Assembly: GCF_003688285.1 (NCBI RefSeq)
Contig: NZ_RCNT01000005.1
Location: 11,106-75,105 of the forward strand
Reading direction: 5' to 3'
Length of the DNA stretch: 64,000 nt
From: Rhodophyticola porphyridii
Lineage (GTDB): Bacteria > Pseudomonadota > Alphaproteobacteria > Rhodobacterales > Rhodobacteraceae
A program made the translations under genes and the position numbers. The notes under the pieces were generated by a model. The model saw only the letters and a program-made list of their open reading frames with translations, was not told the DNA's origin and searched no databases. Of this stretch, positions 45,669-55,031 are shown in pieces. Each line of letters opens with the position of its first letter. The stretch's first letter is position 1.

Positions 45669-45912
45669 TTTATCGCCAACCCCTCGCAGGTTCAATCGCA
45701 CCGACATCCCTGCCTGCGGAGACAACCGACGCAAGACGGCCACGTGCAACCAGCGGAGGCCAAAACCCAAAACGCGCGAGGGCCCTAGAGGCAATGCAGG
45801 AGGCATGCACGCCCCGAAGCCCTGTCCTTTGCCGGCATCAGACGAGATACCGTGGGGTCTTGACGATGTGCCCCGCAATCTGACCGCTCCCCGAAGACGG
45901 TCACAACCAACC

Positions 45913-47043
45913 TCAATGCGGCTGTACACCGGGCAGGAAGACCGGCTGGTCGCGGTAGTGGAGCGAGATCCCGTCCTTGAACACATGTACTTTGGACGGA
46001 TCGGCCGTCAGTTTGACATCGGTGCGGCGGACATTGGAGTGGATGCCCTGCAGTTTGCCGATGACCGGATCATGCTCGGGCGCGGATTTTTCGAAATAGA
46101 GCAGCGTCACCTCGCCCAAGGCCTCGGTGATCTCCACGGTTCCGTGATAGGCGAAATCGCTGCCGTCGGTGGCAACCATGTCTTCCGGCCGGATACCCAC
46201 ATTCACCTTCGAGCCCATGTCTTCCGCTCTGGACGGATATTGAGAGGTGATCGTTCCGCCTCCCTCGTTCAGTTTCAGGGTCGTGATCTCGCCCGTCCCG
46301 ACGATTTCGCCACCCAGAAGGTTCATAGCGGGCGACCCGATGAACTGGGCCACGAATTCGCTGTTCGGCTTCTCGTAGAGCTGCAGCGGCGAGCCGACCT
46401 GCGCGACACCGCCGCCCGCCAGAACCACGATCCGCGTAGCAAGGGTCATCGCCTCCACCTGATCGTGGGTCACGTAGATCATCGTGCTGTCGGGCATCTG
46501 CTCCTTCAGTTGCGCGATCTCCAGCCGGGTGGCCACGCGCAGGGCCGCATCCAGATTGGAAAGCGGCTCGTCGAAGAGATAGACCTTGGGGTCGCGCACG
46601 ATGGAGCGCCCGATGGCGACGCGCTGGCGCTGCCCGCCCGAAAGCGCCTTCGGCAGGCGGTCCAGAAACTGGGTGAGTTGCAGCTTGTCGGCCGCCGCTT
46701 TCACCGCCTCATCGATCTCATCCTTGGTCTTGCCCGCGATTTTCAGGGCGAAGGCCATGTTGTCGCGCACGGTCATGTGAGGGTAAAGCGCGTAGGACTG
46801 GAACACCATGGCGATGCCCCGTTCGGATGGCGGCACGTCATTGACCACCTGCCCGTCGATTTCCAGCGTCCCTTCGGTGATCTTCTCCAGTCCCGCGACC
46901 ATGCGCAGAAGTGTGGACTTGCCACAGCCGGACGGACCGACAAAGACGATCAGCTCCCCCTGCTCGATGTCCAGGTTGATGTCACTGAGCACCCGAACAT
47001 CGCCATAGGCTTTGGCGACATCTGTCATCTTCAGCTCGGCCAT
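45913..47043 (-). CDS. aglK: Alpha-glucoside ABC transporter ATP-binding protein
   Basis: A 376-residue ATPase of the MalK/UgpC group that powers sugar import at the inner face of the membrane. Walker A is [15 protein letters not shown], the Q-loop lies in [14 protein letters not shown], the signature is [14 protein letters not shown], Walker B is [12 protein letters not shown] and the switch His is in [12 protein letters not shown]. The C-terminal OB-type regulatory domain (about residues 240-376) includes [10 protein letters not shown]. It is the last gene of the aglEFGAK run, 37 bp after aglA. MalK-type ATPases can serve several permeases. Confidence 0.95.
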   Translation of the reverse strand: MAELKMTDVAKAYGDVRVLSDINLDIEQGELIVFVGPSGCGKSTLLRMVAGLEKITEGTLEIDGQVVNDVPPSERGIAMVFQSYALYPHMTVRDNMAFALKIAGKTKDEIDEAVKAAADKLQLTQFLDRLPKALSGGQRQRVAIGRSIVRDPKVYLFDEPLSNLDAALRVATRLEIAQLKEQMPDSTMIYVTHDQVEAMTLATRIVVLAGGGVAQVGSPLQLYEKPNSEFVAQFIGSPAMNLLGGEIVGTGEITTLKLNEGGGTITSQYPSRAEDMGSKVNVGIRPEDMVATDGSDFAYHGTVEITEALGEVTLLYFEKSAPEHDPVIGKLQGIHSNVRRTDVKLTADPSKVHVFKDGISLHYRDQPVFLPGVQPH

Positions 47044-47079
47044 TGGTTTTTCCTCCCTCTTGTCTTCGTTTTGCGGCCG

Positions 47080-48744
47080 TCAGGTCGCAGCATCCTGAAC
47101 GCCGAAATAGGCTTGATAGGGCGGCAGCGTCACCTCCCCCTCGGTATTGGCGATCGCGGTGAAGGGCGCGCCCTTATCCTCGCGCCAGTCGCCTTCGGGC
47201 AATGTCGCGGGCTGGGCCATATTGGTCAGGTTGAAGGCGCAGAAAATCCGCAGCCCATTCTGCTCGCGAATGAATGACACGATCCCGCCATCGGCCTGAA
47301 CCATGCTGAACGCCCCCTTGGACAGCGCCGGATAGGAGCGGCGGAACCGGATCATGGACCGGTAGAACGCCATCGTGCTGTCGGGCTCCCGTCCCTGATT
47401 GGCAACCGACCGGCTCAGATGTTCGACAGCCATCGGCAGCCAGGGTTTCGCATCGGAAAATCCGCCATTCTGATTGTCGCTCACCCACGGCATCGGCGTC
47501 CGGCAACCGTCCCGGCCCTTGAATTTGGGCCAGAAGCGGATGCCATAGGGATCCTGCAGATCCTCGTAGGAGACATAGGCCTCGGTCAGGCCAAGCTCTT
47601 CGCCCTGATAGAGACAGACCGACCCGCGCAGGCACAGAAGCAAGGCTGCGTAGACGCGGCGCGCCTCCTCGCCCAGATTCCAGCGCGAGGGGTGGCGCAT
47701 CACGTCATGATTGGAAAATGCCCAACAGGCCCAGCCATCGCCGATGGCGTTCTCATAATCGGTGATCACCTTGCCCACGCGTTCGGGCGTGGGGGCGATC
47801 CCCGAGAGAAACTCGAAGCTGTAGCACATGTGGATCTTGTCGCCGCCGGAGGTGTATTCTGCCTGAAGCTCCAGCCCGTATTGGCCGTCCCCCACCTCGC
47901 CCACCGCGGCGGCGGCGGGGTATTCATCCAGCAGCGCGCGCAGACGGCGCAGGAAAGTCAGGTTCTCCGGCTGGTTCTTGTCATAGATGTGATCCTGCCA
48001 GTTATACGGGTTCACCTCGGGCGCGATGGTCGAGTTGCGGCTCTCCGGCGCCAGAGGGGGGTTGTCGCGCAACTGCTGGTCGTGGAAGTAGAAATTGATC
48101 GTATCAAGCCGGAAACCATCCACCCCCCGATCGAGCCAGAACCGGGCCACGTCCAGCATCTCCTGCTGCACGGCGGGGTTGTGCATGTTCAGATCGGGCT
48201 GCTCCTTCAGAAAATTGTGCAGATAGTATTGCATCCGGTCGCCCGACCATTCCCAGGCCGAGCCGCCGAAGATCGACAGCCAGTTGTTCGGGGGCGAGCC
48301 GTCGGGCTTGGCATCGGCCCAGACATACCAGTCGGTTTTCGCGTTCTCGCGGCTGGTCTGGCTTTCCTGAAACCAGGCGTGCTGGTTCGAGGTGTGGCTG
48401 AGAACGAGATCGATCAGAACCTTCAGGCCCAGATCATGGGCCCGGCCGATCAGCGCATCGAAATCGCCAAGGGAGCCGAACATCGGATCCACGTCGCGGT
48501 AATCGCTGACATCATATCCGAAATCCAGCATCGGGGAGCGGAAGAACGGACTGATCCAGATCGCATCGACCCCAAGCTCTGCAATATGGGGCAGCCGGTG
48601 GATAATGCCGGCCAGATCGCCGATGCCATCATGGTTGGAGTCCTGAAAGCTGCGGGGGTAGATCTGATAGATCACCGCGCCGCGCCACCAGTCCTTGTCA
48701 TGCGCCATCACTGCTTGCGGCGCGAGATCCTGCATCAGGTTCAT
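47080..48744 (-). CDS. aglA: Alpha-glucosidase (GH13)
   Basis: A 554-residue cytoplasmic GH13 enzyme that hydrolyses alpha-glucosides such as maltose, trehalose or sucrose-type sugars to glucose. WWRGAVIYQIYPRSFQDSNHDGIGD is the typical start (shown as two family motifs, WWRGAVIYQIYPRSF and DGIGDL). The catalytic nucleophile is in DGFRLDTINFY, the acid/base Glu in AVGEVGDGQYG, and the transition-state Asp in FSNHDVMRHPSRW. There is no signal peptide. It lies between the aglG permease (15 bp) and aglK (36 bp), so imported sugar is cleaved in the cell and passed to Glk. Confidence 0.94.
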   Translation of the reverse strand: MNLMQDLAPQAVMAHDKDWWRGAVIYQIYPRSFQDSNHDGIGDLAGIIHRLPHIAELGVDAIWISPFFRSPMLDFGYDVSDYRDVDPMFGSLGDFDALIGRAHDLGLKVLIDLVLSHTSNQHAWFQESQTSRENAKTDWYVWADAKPDGSPPNNWLSIFGGSAWEWSGDRMQYYLHNFLKEQPDLNMHNPAVQQEMLDVARFWLDRGVDGFRLDTINFYFHDQQLRDNPPLAPESRNSTIAPEVNPYNWQDHIYDKNQPENLTFLRRLRALLDEYPAAAAVGEVGDGQYGLELQAEYTSGGDKIHMCYSFEFLSGIAPTPERVGKVITDYENAIGDGWACWAFSNHDVMRHPSRWNLGEEARRVYAALLLCLRGSVCLYQGEELGLTEAYVSYEDLQDPYGIRFWPKFKGRDGCRTPMPWVSDNQNGGFSDAKPWLPMAVEHLSRSVANQGREPDSTMAFYRSMIRFRRSYPALSKGAFSMVQADGGIVSFIREQNGLRIFCAFNLTNMAQPATLPEGDWREDKGAPFTAIANTEGEVTLPPYQAYFGVQDAAT

Positions 48745-48759
48745 CAGTGGTTCAGACCT

Positions 48760-49917
48760 TTACTTGACGGAGCCGGCCAGAAGACCGCGCACCAGATACC
48801 GTTGCATCGAAAAGAAAACCAGAAGCGGCACCGCGATGGAGACGAAAGCCGCCGCCGCAAGAATGCCCCAGTCGCCGCCGCGGGACCCCAGAAGGTCATC
48901 GGCGATGCGCACCGTCATCACCCAGCTTTCATCGCTGGAGGGCAGGAACACCTTGGCGACCAGCAGGTCGTTCCAGGTCCACAGGAACTGGAAGATCGCG
49001 AAACTGGCCAGCGCGGGGAAGCTGAGCGGAAGGATGATCTTGGTGAAGATCTGGAAGTCCGTCGCCCCGTCGACCTTGGCGCTTTCGATGATATCGCGCG
49101 GCAGGCCTACCATGTAGTTTCGCAGAAGATAGATCGCGAGCGGCAGGCCGAACCCGGTATGGGCAAGCCAGATGCCGACAAAGCTTTGCCCGATGCCGAT
49201 TTGCTGATGCAGGCTAAGCAGCGGCACAAGCGCCAATTGCAGCGGCACGACGAGCAGCCCCACGACCGCGGCGATCAACAACCCGCGACCGGGGAAATCC
49301 ATCCAGGCAAGGGCGTAGGCCGCGAAGGCCGCGATCAGAATCGGGATGACCGTGGCCGGAATGGTCACCGTCAGCGTGTTGATGAAGGCCTGCCCCATGC
49401 CATCCCCACCCAGAACCGTATCGTAATTGGCGGTGGTGAATTCCGGCGGGGTTTCGGCCATGACGTAAAGCCGGGGCGGACGCTCGCTCGGGTCTTCGTT
49501 GGTGGTGAAGACATAGGATCCGTCTTCGTTGATCACCAGCGTGCCGCCATCGCGGTTCGGCACCTCTTCTCCGGCCGCGTAGGCACCCGGATCGCGCCCG
49601 GTCGTCCCGAAGGCCGAAATCGGCGGATGATCCGTGCCTTCGGGGAAGGCCTCCGCCATTTCGGAGGCGGAGAAGACATTGCCCTCGATCACCCAGAGAT
49701 CGCCGGACCGGATGATGTCGCCCTCGGCGCGCAGGCGGTAGGCCTGTTCCACGGGCAGCGGCGCCTGCCACCAAGCAGAGACGGAGATCTGGTCGCGGTC
49801 GCGGAAAGAGGAAACCAGGAGCCCGATGGTCGGGATCAGCCAGAGGACCACGAGGACCACGACCGAGATGTTCACGGCCCAGGTGAGCGAGGATTTGGTA
49901 CCGGCAATATTGTCCAT
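48760..49917 (-). CDS. aglG: Alpha-glucoside ABC transporter permease AglG
   Basis: A 385-residue permease of the MalG type. The first helix (about residues 12-34) is followed by a long periplasmic insert (about 35-165) with ISAFGTTGRDPGAY and NRDGGTLVINEDGSYVFT. Five more helices follow, with the ATPase-contacting EAA loop ESAKVDGATDFQIFTKIILP. The insert is characteristic of AglG and explains its length over ordinary MalG-type permeases of about 280 residues. It follows aglF after 15 bp and precedes aglA. Confidence 0.94.
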   Translation of the reverse strand: MDNIAGTKSSLTWAVNISVVVLVVLWLIPTIGLLVSSFRDRDQISVSAWWQAPLPVEQAYRLRAEGDIIRSGDLWVIEGNVFSASEMAEAFPEGTDHPPISAFGTTGRDPGAYAAGEEVPNRDGGTLVINEDGSYVFTTNEDPSERPPRLYVMAETPPEFTTANYDTVLGGDGMGQAFINTLTVTIPATVIPILIAAFAAYALAWMDFPGRGLLIAAVVGLLVVPLQLALVPLLSLHQQIGIGQSFVGIWLAHTGFGLPLAIYLLRNYMVGLPRDIIESAKVDGATDFQIFTKIILPLSFPALASFAIFQFLWTWNDLLVAKVFLPSSDESWVMTVRIADDLLGSRGGDWGILAAAAFVSIAVPLLVFFSMQRYLVRGLLAGSVK

Positions 49918-49932
49918 GTCTCTTATCCTCTT

Positions 49933-50910
49933 TCAGCGCATTTCTTTGCGGGCTTGCACGATGTTCCAGATCATGACCGGCAGAACCACCAGCATGATCA
50001 CGAACGCCACGGCCGTCGCTCGCCCGTCATCGCGGAACATGAAGCTCATCATGTAACTGGGCAGAATTTCGGTCCCGAAATTGCCGCCCGTCATGGTGTA
50101 GACGATATCGAAAACCTTCAGCACGAGGATCGTGATCGTCGTCCAGACCACCACGATCGTGCCCATGATCTGGGGCACCTTGATTTTGAAGAACACCTGG
50201 AACGGGTTCGCCCCGTCGATGATCGCGGCCTCCACCGTTTCTTCGGGAATGCCGCGCAGTGCGGCGGACAGGATTACCATGGCAAAGCCAGTCTGGATCC
50301 AGATCAGGATCACCATCAGGAAAAAGTTGTTCCAGAAAGGGATCTGCATCGGATCGACACTGTCCATACCCATGCTGGCGCGAATCGCGTTGATGATCCC
50401 GATATCAGGATCATTGGCATAGACGAACTTCCAGATCAGCGAGGCACCCACGAAGGAGATGGCCATCGGCATGAAGATCAGGGATTTGGCGATGTTGCCC
50501 CAGCTCAACCTGTCGGTCAGCTGCGCCACCAGAAGCCCCAGGAAAGTCGCCATCGCGGGGACGACCAGAACCCAGAGGAAATTGTTGAAAAACGCGGTGC
50601 GGAAGGTCTCGTCCGCGATCAGGTTGGCATAGTTCCCGAACCCGATGAACTCGTTGCCCGCCCGGTTGTAGAGCGACCGGATGAAGCTGCCGACCACCGG
50701 ATAGACCAGATAGAGGCCAAGCGCGAAGATCGCCGGAAACAGAAACAGCCATGGTCGCACGGCATTGGCGCGGTTGATGTTGCGCCCGGCATCGTTGCCG
50801 CGCGCGGGGAAGATCACCTTGTCGAGGATCAGATTGGCGAAATAGAAGTATCCGATACACCCCCCCACGCCGATGACGATGGTGATCGCACCTTGCAGCA
50901 TTGGTGACAT
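49933..50910 (-). CDS. aglF: Alpha-glucoside ABC transporter permease AglF
   Basis: A 325-residue permease of the MalF type. About seven hydrophobic helices are visible, beginning with ITIVIGVGGCIGYFYFANLI and AVRPWLFLFPAIFALGLYLV. The EAA loop is EETVEAAIIDGANPFQVFFK. It forms the membrane channel with AglG. A stable hairpin lies in the 116 bp that separates it from aglE, and aglG follows after 15 bp. Confidence 0.94.
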   Translation of the reverse strand: MSPMLQGAITIVIGVGGCIGYFYFANLILDKVIFPARGNDAGRNINRANAVRPWLFLFPAIFALGLYLVYPVVGSFIRSLYNRAGNEFIGFGNYANLIADETFRTAFFNNFLWVLVVPAMATFLGLLVAQLTDRLSWGNIAKSLIFMPMAISFVGASLIWKFVYANDPDIGIINAIRASMGMDSVDPMQIPFWNNFFLMVILIWIQTGFAMVILSAALRGIPEETVEAAIIDGANPFQVFFKIKVPQIMGTIVVVWTTITILVLKVFDIVYTMTGGNFGTEILPSYMMSFMFRDDGRATAVAFVIMLVVLPVMIWNIVQARKEMR

Positions 50911-50974
50911 GAGACCCTCCCTTAAGCCTGCCGGCCTGTCGGCCCGATGACGGCTTGCTGTTATCTTGGTTGTC

Positions 50975-51003
50975 CCGGCCCGCGCGCATTCGGCGCGGAC
51001 CGG
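50975..51003 (-). other. Intercistronic hairpin between aglE and aglF
   Basis: On the minus strand CCGGTCCGCGC and GCGCGGGCCGG form an 11-bp stem with one G-U pair around a seven-base loop, 23 bp after the aglE stop. No T-run follows. Hairpins in this position often protect the binding-protein mRNA and lower expression of the permease genes; that role is inferred. Confidence 0.6.
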
Positions 51004-51026
51004 ACTGCCTTAGACCGGATGACCGG

Positions 51027-52370
51027 TTATCGGATCGAGTCCCACCGTTCCTGGATCATCGTCGCCACATCGGCGGCGTCTGCCCCGGTGGTGTAATCCA
51101 CCATCCCGGACCAGAACACGCCCTGCCCGATCTCACCCGGCATCAGGTCGGATGCGTCGAAGCGGAAAGTGGTCGCGTTCAGCAGGATATCGTTCATCTG
51201 GCGCGCGGCTTCGGTGCCGAACAGTTCGGTGTTGACGCCGTCATGGGGGGTCAGGAACCCGGTCTGGGCCATCCAGACTTCATGCGCGATGGGGGTTTTC
51301 ACGAACTCGATCCAGGCTTGCGCCGCGGGCGAGTCGTCGGTGATGGCCATCAATGTGCCCGCACCCAGCACCGGCTGCCCCAGATCCTGACCTTCGTAGG
51401 CCGGGAAGTAGAAGAAGTCCGAATCGGCCCCCTCGGGGAAGAACGTCGGAATGAACGACGCCTGACGGTGCATGTAGCATTCCGGCGGGAAGGAGAAGAG
51501 ACCGCCGGGGCTGTCGCGGAAGTCGGTCGAGGCGACGGCGGCCGCGCCGCCGTTCACGTAATCGTCGTTCCGCGCAAAGCTGCCGAACTCCTCGATCGCC
51601 GCCACGACGCGTTCGTCGTTGAACGGGATCTCGTTGGCGACCCATGCATCGTAGACCTCGGGCGGCTGCGTGCGCAGCATCATGTCCTCGACCCAGTCGG
51701 TCGCGGGCCAGCCCGTGGCCGCGCCCGACCCGAGCCCGATGCACCAGGGCGTGCCGCCATCGGCAACGATCTGATCGGTCAGCGCGCGCAGATCCTCCAT
51801 GGTTTCGGGGATGTCGTAACCGGCCTCGTCAAAAGCCTCGGGCGAGTACCAGACCAGCGATTTCACATCGACCTTGTAGAAGAAGCCGAAGAGCTCGTCC
51901 GCCCCGTCCGGATTGGCATAGGTGCCCAGATCGACCCAGGATTGTCCGGCGGCATAGTTTTCGCGAACCCAGTCCGCGGTACCATCGGCCAGCGGCGTCA
52001 GAAACCCGCGCGCGGCCATATCCGCGGCCAGTCCTGGCTGCGGGAAGACGGCGATATTGGGGGCCGAATTGGCCTGCGCCGCGATCACGATATCCTGTTC
52101 GAAACTGTCCGAACCGGAATACTGCACCGTCGCGCCGGTCGCTTCCTCGAAATAGGCCGCCACGCTTTCCACCAGTTCCGCATCCAGCCCCGTCCAGGGG
52201 CCGGTCATCGTCAGGGTCTGCCCGCTCAGATCATGCGCCTCGGCGAAGGCTTCGAAGCTGTCCCAGTTGAAGTCGCCCTCCCCGATCGGGAAAATCAGAT
52301 GTCCGTCGGCCTGCGCCATTCCGGCGGTCAGCGCCAGAAGCGCAGCACCGGTATAGAATGAATTCTTCAT
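51027..52370 (-). CDS. aglE: Alpha-glucoside ABC transporter substrate-binding protein
   Basis: A 447-residue periplasmic binding protein. The signal peptide is MKNSFYTGAALLALTAGMAQ, cleaved after AQA. The mature part has the bilobed fold of sugar-binding proteins, with LTMTGPWTGLDAELVESVAA, SGSDSFEQDIVIAAQ and AAQAWIEFVKTP. GGAGG precedes the ATG at 52370; the frame is open further upstream without a site. It is the first gene of aglEFGAK, with the operator-like palindrome TCAAAGCGCTTTGA 65 bp upstream, and it diverges from aglR. Confidence 0.94.
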   Translation of the reverse strand: MKNSFYTGAALLALTAGMAQADGHLIFPIGEGDFNWDSFEAFAEAHDLSGQTLTMTGPWTGLDAELVESVAAYFEEATGATVQYSGSDSFEQDIVIAAQANSAPNIAVFPQPGLAADMAARGFLTPLADGTADWVRENYAAGQSWVDLGTYANPDGADELFGFFYKVDVKSLVWYSPEAFDEAGYDIPETMEDLRALTDQIVADGGTPWCIGLGSGAATGWPATDWVEDMMLRTQPPEVYDAWVANEIPFNDERVVAAIEEFGSFARNDDYVNGGAAAVASTDFRDSPGGLFSFPPECYMHRQASFIPTFFPEGADSDFFYFPAYEGQDLGQPVLGAGTLMAITDDSPAAQAWIEFVKTPIAHEVWMAQTGFLTPHDGVNTELFGTEAARQMNDILLNATTFRFDASDLMPGEIGQGVFWSGMVDYTTGADAADVATMIQERWDSIR

Positions 52371-52435
52371 TGGTACCTCCCAGTTGATGCGACGCCCTGG
52401 CGGTCGCGTGTTATCCCAGTGCATCAAAGCGGCGT

Positions 52436-52449
52436 TCAAAGCGCTTTGA
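52436..52449. promoter_or_regulatory. Palindrome TCAAAGCGCTTTGA, probable AglR operator at aglE
   Basis: A perfect 14-bp palindrome in the aglE promoter region, with a second TCAAAGCG half site at 52424. The LacI-family gene aglR is divergent, and a related site lies just before its start (52603-52616). This is the usual arrangement of a local LacI-type regulator. Confidence 0.72.
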
Positions 52450-52602
52450 GCATATGGCACACTCAATCAAGCCGTCTTACGAGTCAATCCGCCTTCTGCC
52501 ATCGCCCTGAAAAATAATGAGTTATTATGCAGGTGCAGAAAAATCCGGCAGGTTTGAATCTTTGACAAGAGACCATGGGCATGGCTAGTCTTGGGCTCCT
52601 TT

Positions 52603-52616
52603 CCGAAGCGCTTTGG
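52603..52616. promoter_or_regulatory. Second AglR-type operator, CCGAAGCGCTTTGG
   Basis: It matches the aglE palindrome at 11 of 14 positions and lies 13 bp before the aglR start codon. That suits autoregulation of the aglR-glucosidase-glk genes. Confidence 0.62.
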
Positions 52617-52629
52617 GTCCAGATTGGCA

Positions 52630-53655
52630 ATGAATCTCAAACAATTGGCCGAGTCGTTGAACCTGTCCCAGACCACGGTCAGCCGGGCCCTGAACGGATA
52701 TCCCGAGGTGCGCGAGGAAACCCGCGCGCGGGTTCTGGCCGCGGCGCAGGCCGCAAATTATCAGCCCAACTCCCGCGCCCGGCGCCTAGCAACCGGGCGC
52801 GCCATGACCATCGGCCATGTCATTCCGCTGGCCGGCAAGACCGAAATGGTCAACCCGATCTTCGCCGACTTTCTGGCCGGCGCGGGCGAGGTCTATGCCA
52901 ACGAGGGGTATGATCTGCTTCTCTCCATCGTCTCGGACGGTGAGGCGGAACGCGCCTATCGGCAGATGGCGGCCAACGGGTCGGTCGATGGCGTCATGAT
53001 CCAATCGCCGGAAACCGACGATACGCGGATCGCGCTTCTGCGGGAGCTTGGCCTGCCGTTTCTGGTTCATGGCCGCACCCAGAACCCCGATGGATACAGT
53101 TGGCTGGACGTGGCCAACAAATCCGCCTTTCGCAAGGCCACGAATTTCCTGCTGGATCTGGGCCACAGGCGGATCGCGCTGATCAACGGGCAGGAAAATC
53201 TGGACTTCGCCGCGCGCCGCCGCGCTGGCTATGCCGAGGCGATATGGTCCCGCGGCATGGCCCCCAACCCCGACTGGATGCGCGCCGATGTCATGACCGA
53301 AGGCTTCGGCTATGTCGCCGCGTCCAAGATGCTGGATCTGGCCGAAACGCCCACGGCCTTTCTGGTCTCCTCCGTGATCCCCGCGATAGGGGTCCGGCGG
53401 GCCGTGGTGGAGCGCGGGCTGGTTCTGGGCCGCGATATCTCTCTGGTCACCCATGACGATGTGCTGTCCTATATGAACAACGATGCCGATGGCCCCGCCT
53501 TTACGGCCACCCGATCCTCGATCCGCGGCGCGGGGCAGCGCTGCGCGGAAATCCTGATCGACCTCATCCGCAAACCCAACCAGCCCCATGTACAGGAGTT
53601 GTGGGAAACGGAGCTGACAGTAGGCCGGTCCACAGGCCCGGCCCCGGCCGGCTGA
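52630..53655 (+). CDS. aglR: LacI-family regulator of alpha-glucoside genes
   Basis: A 341-residue LacI-family repressor. The helix-turn-helix MNLKQLAESLNLSQTTVSRALNG and hinge RARRLATGRAMTIGHVIP lead to a periplasmic-binding-like sensor domain (about residues 60-335) with GVMIQSPE, DLGHRRIALINGQ and LVTHDDVLSYM. The effector is probably a glucoside or glucose derivative. The start at 52630 is set by the HTH; the frame is open upstream. It diverges from aglE and is followed by the GH1 and glk genes after 18 bp. Operator-like palindromes with a GCGC core lie at both promoters. Confidence 0.92.
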   Translation: MNLKQLAESLNLSQTTVSRALNGYPEVREETRARVLAAAQAANYQPNSRARRLATGRAMTIGHVIPLAGKTEMVNPIFADFLAGAGEVYANEGYDLLLSIVSDGEAERAYRQMAANGSVDGVMIQSPETDDTRIALLRELGLPFLVHGRTQNPDGYSWLDVANKSAFRKATNFLLDLGHRRIALINGQENLDFAARRRAGYAEAIWSRGMAPNPDWMRADVMTEGFGYVAASKMLDLAETPTAFLVSSVIPAIGVRRAVVERGLVLGRDISLVTHDDVLSYMNNDADGPAFTATRSSIRGAGQRCAEILIDLIRKPNQPHVQELWETELTVGRSTGPAPAG

Positions 53656-53673
53656 CCCAAGGGAAGATACCGC

Positions 53674-54990
53674 ATGAAGATGACCCTCAGCCGCGCCGAT
53701 TTTCCCGAAGGCTTCGTCTTCGGCACGGCCACCTCCTCCTATCAGATCGAAGGCCACGGCTTCGGCGGCGCGGGCCCCACCCATTGGGACAGCTTCGCCG
53801 CGACGCCCGGCAATGTGGTGCGGGCGGAAAACGGGGCCGTCGCCTGCGACCATTACAACCGGCTGGAGGAGGATCTTGACCTGCTTGCCGGACTGGGCGC
53901 CGATGCGTATCGCTTCTCCACCTCTTGGGCGCGGGTCCTGCCCGAAGGGCGCGGCCCGGTGAACGAGGCGGGTCTTGATTTCTACGACAGGCTGGTCGAC
54001 GGACTTCTCGCGCGCGGAATCAAACCTGCGGCCACCCTTTATCACTGGGAACTTCCAAGTGCGCTGGCCGATCTGGGCGGGTGGCGCAACCGGGATATCG
54101 CTGACTGGTTCGGCGATTTCACCGCCGTGATCATGGGCCGCATCGGGGATCGCGTCTGGTCGGCCGCACCGATCAACGAGCCCTGGTGCGTCGGATGGCT
54201 GAGCCATTTCGACGGGCATCACGCGCCGGGCCTCCGCGACATACGCGCCGCCGCACGGGCGATGCATCACGTGCTGCTGGCCCATGGCCGCGCCACGGAG
54301 GTGATGCGCGGCCTGGGGATGCGGAACCTCGGCGCCGTCTGCAATTTCGAGTGGAGCGAGCCAGCCAGTGACGACGCGGGGGCCATCGGAGCGGCGGCGA
54401 CCTATGATGCGATCTACAATCGGTTCTTTCTGGGCGGCCTCTTCAAGCGAGCCTATCCGGAGGAGGCTCTCGCGGGGCTGGAGCCGCATCTGCCCGACGG
54501 TTGGCAGGACGATTTCGACAGCATCGCGCAACCGCTCGACTGGCTGGGGCTGAACTATTACACCCGCAAGCTGATCGACCACAGGCCCGGCCCGTGGCCC
54601 AATTATGCCGAGGTGGAGGGGCCGCTGGAGAAAACCCAGATGGGGTGGGAGATCTATCCCGACGGTCTACGTGATTTCCTGATCCGAACGGCCCGAGACT
54701 ATACCGGCGATCTGCCGCTTTACGTCACCGAAAACGGGATGGCGAATGCCGACACGGCCGATCGGCCCGATATCGCCCGGATCGACTATCTCTCCCGCCA
54801 CCTGAACGCCGCACGGGCGGCGATTGCCGAGGGCGTACCGCTGCGCGGGTATTTCACCTGGTCGCTGATGGACAATTACGAATGGGCGCTTGGCTATGAA
54901 AAACGCTTCGGCCTGATCCATGTGGATTTCGACAGCTTGCAGCGGACACCGAAAGCATCCTATCAGGCACTGGCAGACTGGTGGCGCTGA
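53674..54990 (+). CDS. Beta-glucosidase (GH1)
   Basis: A 438-residue GH1 enzyme. FPEGFVFGTATSSYQIEG is the family N-terminal signature, the acid/base Glu is in APINEPWCVGWL and the nucleophile Glu in LYVTENGMAN. FTWSLMDNYEWALGYEKRFGL holds the sugar-binding residues. There is no signal peptide, so it hydrolyses imported beta-glucosides such as cellobiose in the cytoplasm. It lies 18 bp after aglR and 41 bp before glk, so the three are probably one operon. Its presence beside alpha-glucoside genes widens the substrate range of the island. Confidence 0.95.
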   Translation: MKMTLSRADFPEGFVFGTATSSYQIEGHGFGGAGPTHWDSFAATPGNVVRAENGAVACDHYNRLEEDLDLLAGLGADAYRFSTSWARVLPEGRGPVNEAGLDFYDRLVDGLLARGIKPAATLYHWELPSALADLGGWRNRDIADWFGDFTAVIMGRIGDRVWSAAPINEPWCVGWLSHFDGHHAPGLRDIRAAARAMHHVLLAHGRATEVMRGLGMRNLGAVCNFEWSEPASDDAGAIGAAATYDAIYNRFFLGGLFKRAYPEEALAGLEPHLPDGWQDDFDSIAQPLDWLGLNYYTRKLIDHRPGPWPNYAEVEGPLEKTQMGWEIYPDGLRDFLIRTARDYTGDLPLYVTENGMANADTADRPDIARIDYLSRHLNAARAAIAEGVPLRGYFTWSLMDNYEWALGYEKRFGLIHVDFDSLQRTPKASYQALADWWR

Positions 54991-55031
54991 CCGCCAGACG
55001 AGCCATGCCCGAAACCCCGAAGGATCCGCAT

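Noticed and set aside
47419-50907. A 1162-codon open frame on the plus strand
   Set aside because: It lies entirely opposite aglA, aglG and aglF. Its sequence is rich in His, Arg and Asp with no domain, as expected for the antisense of GC-rich genes.
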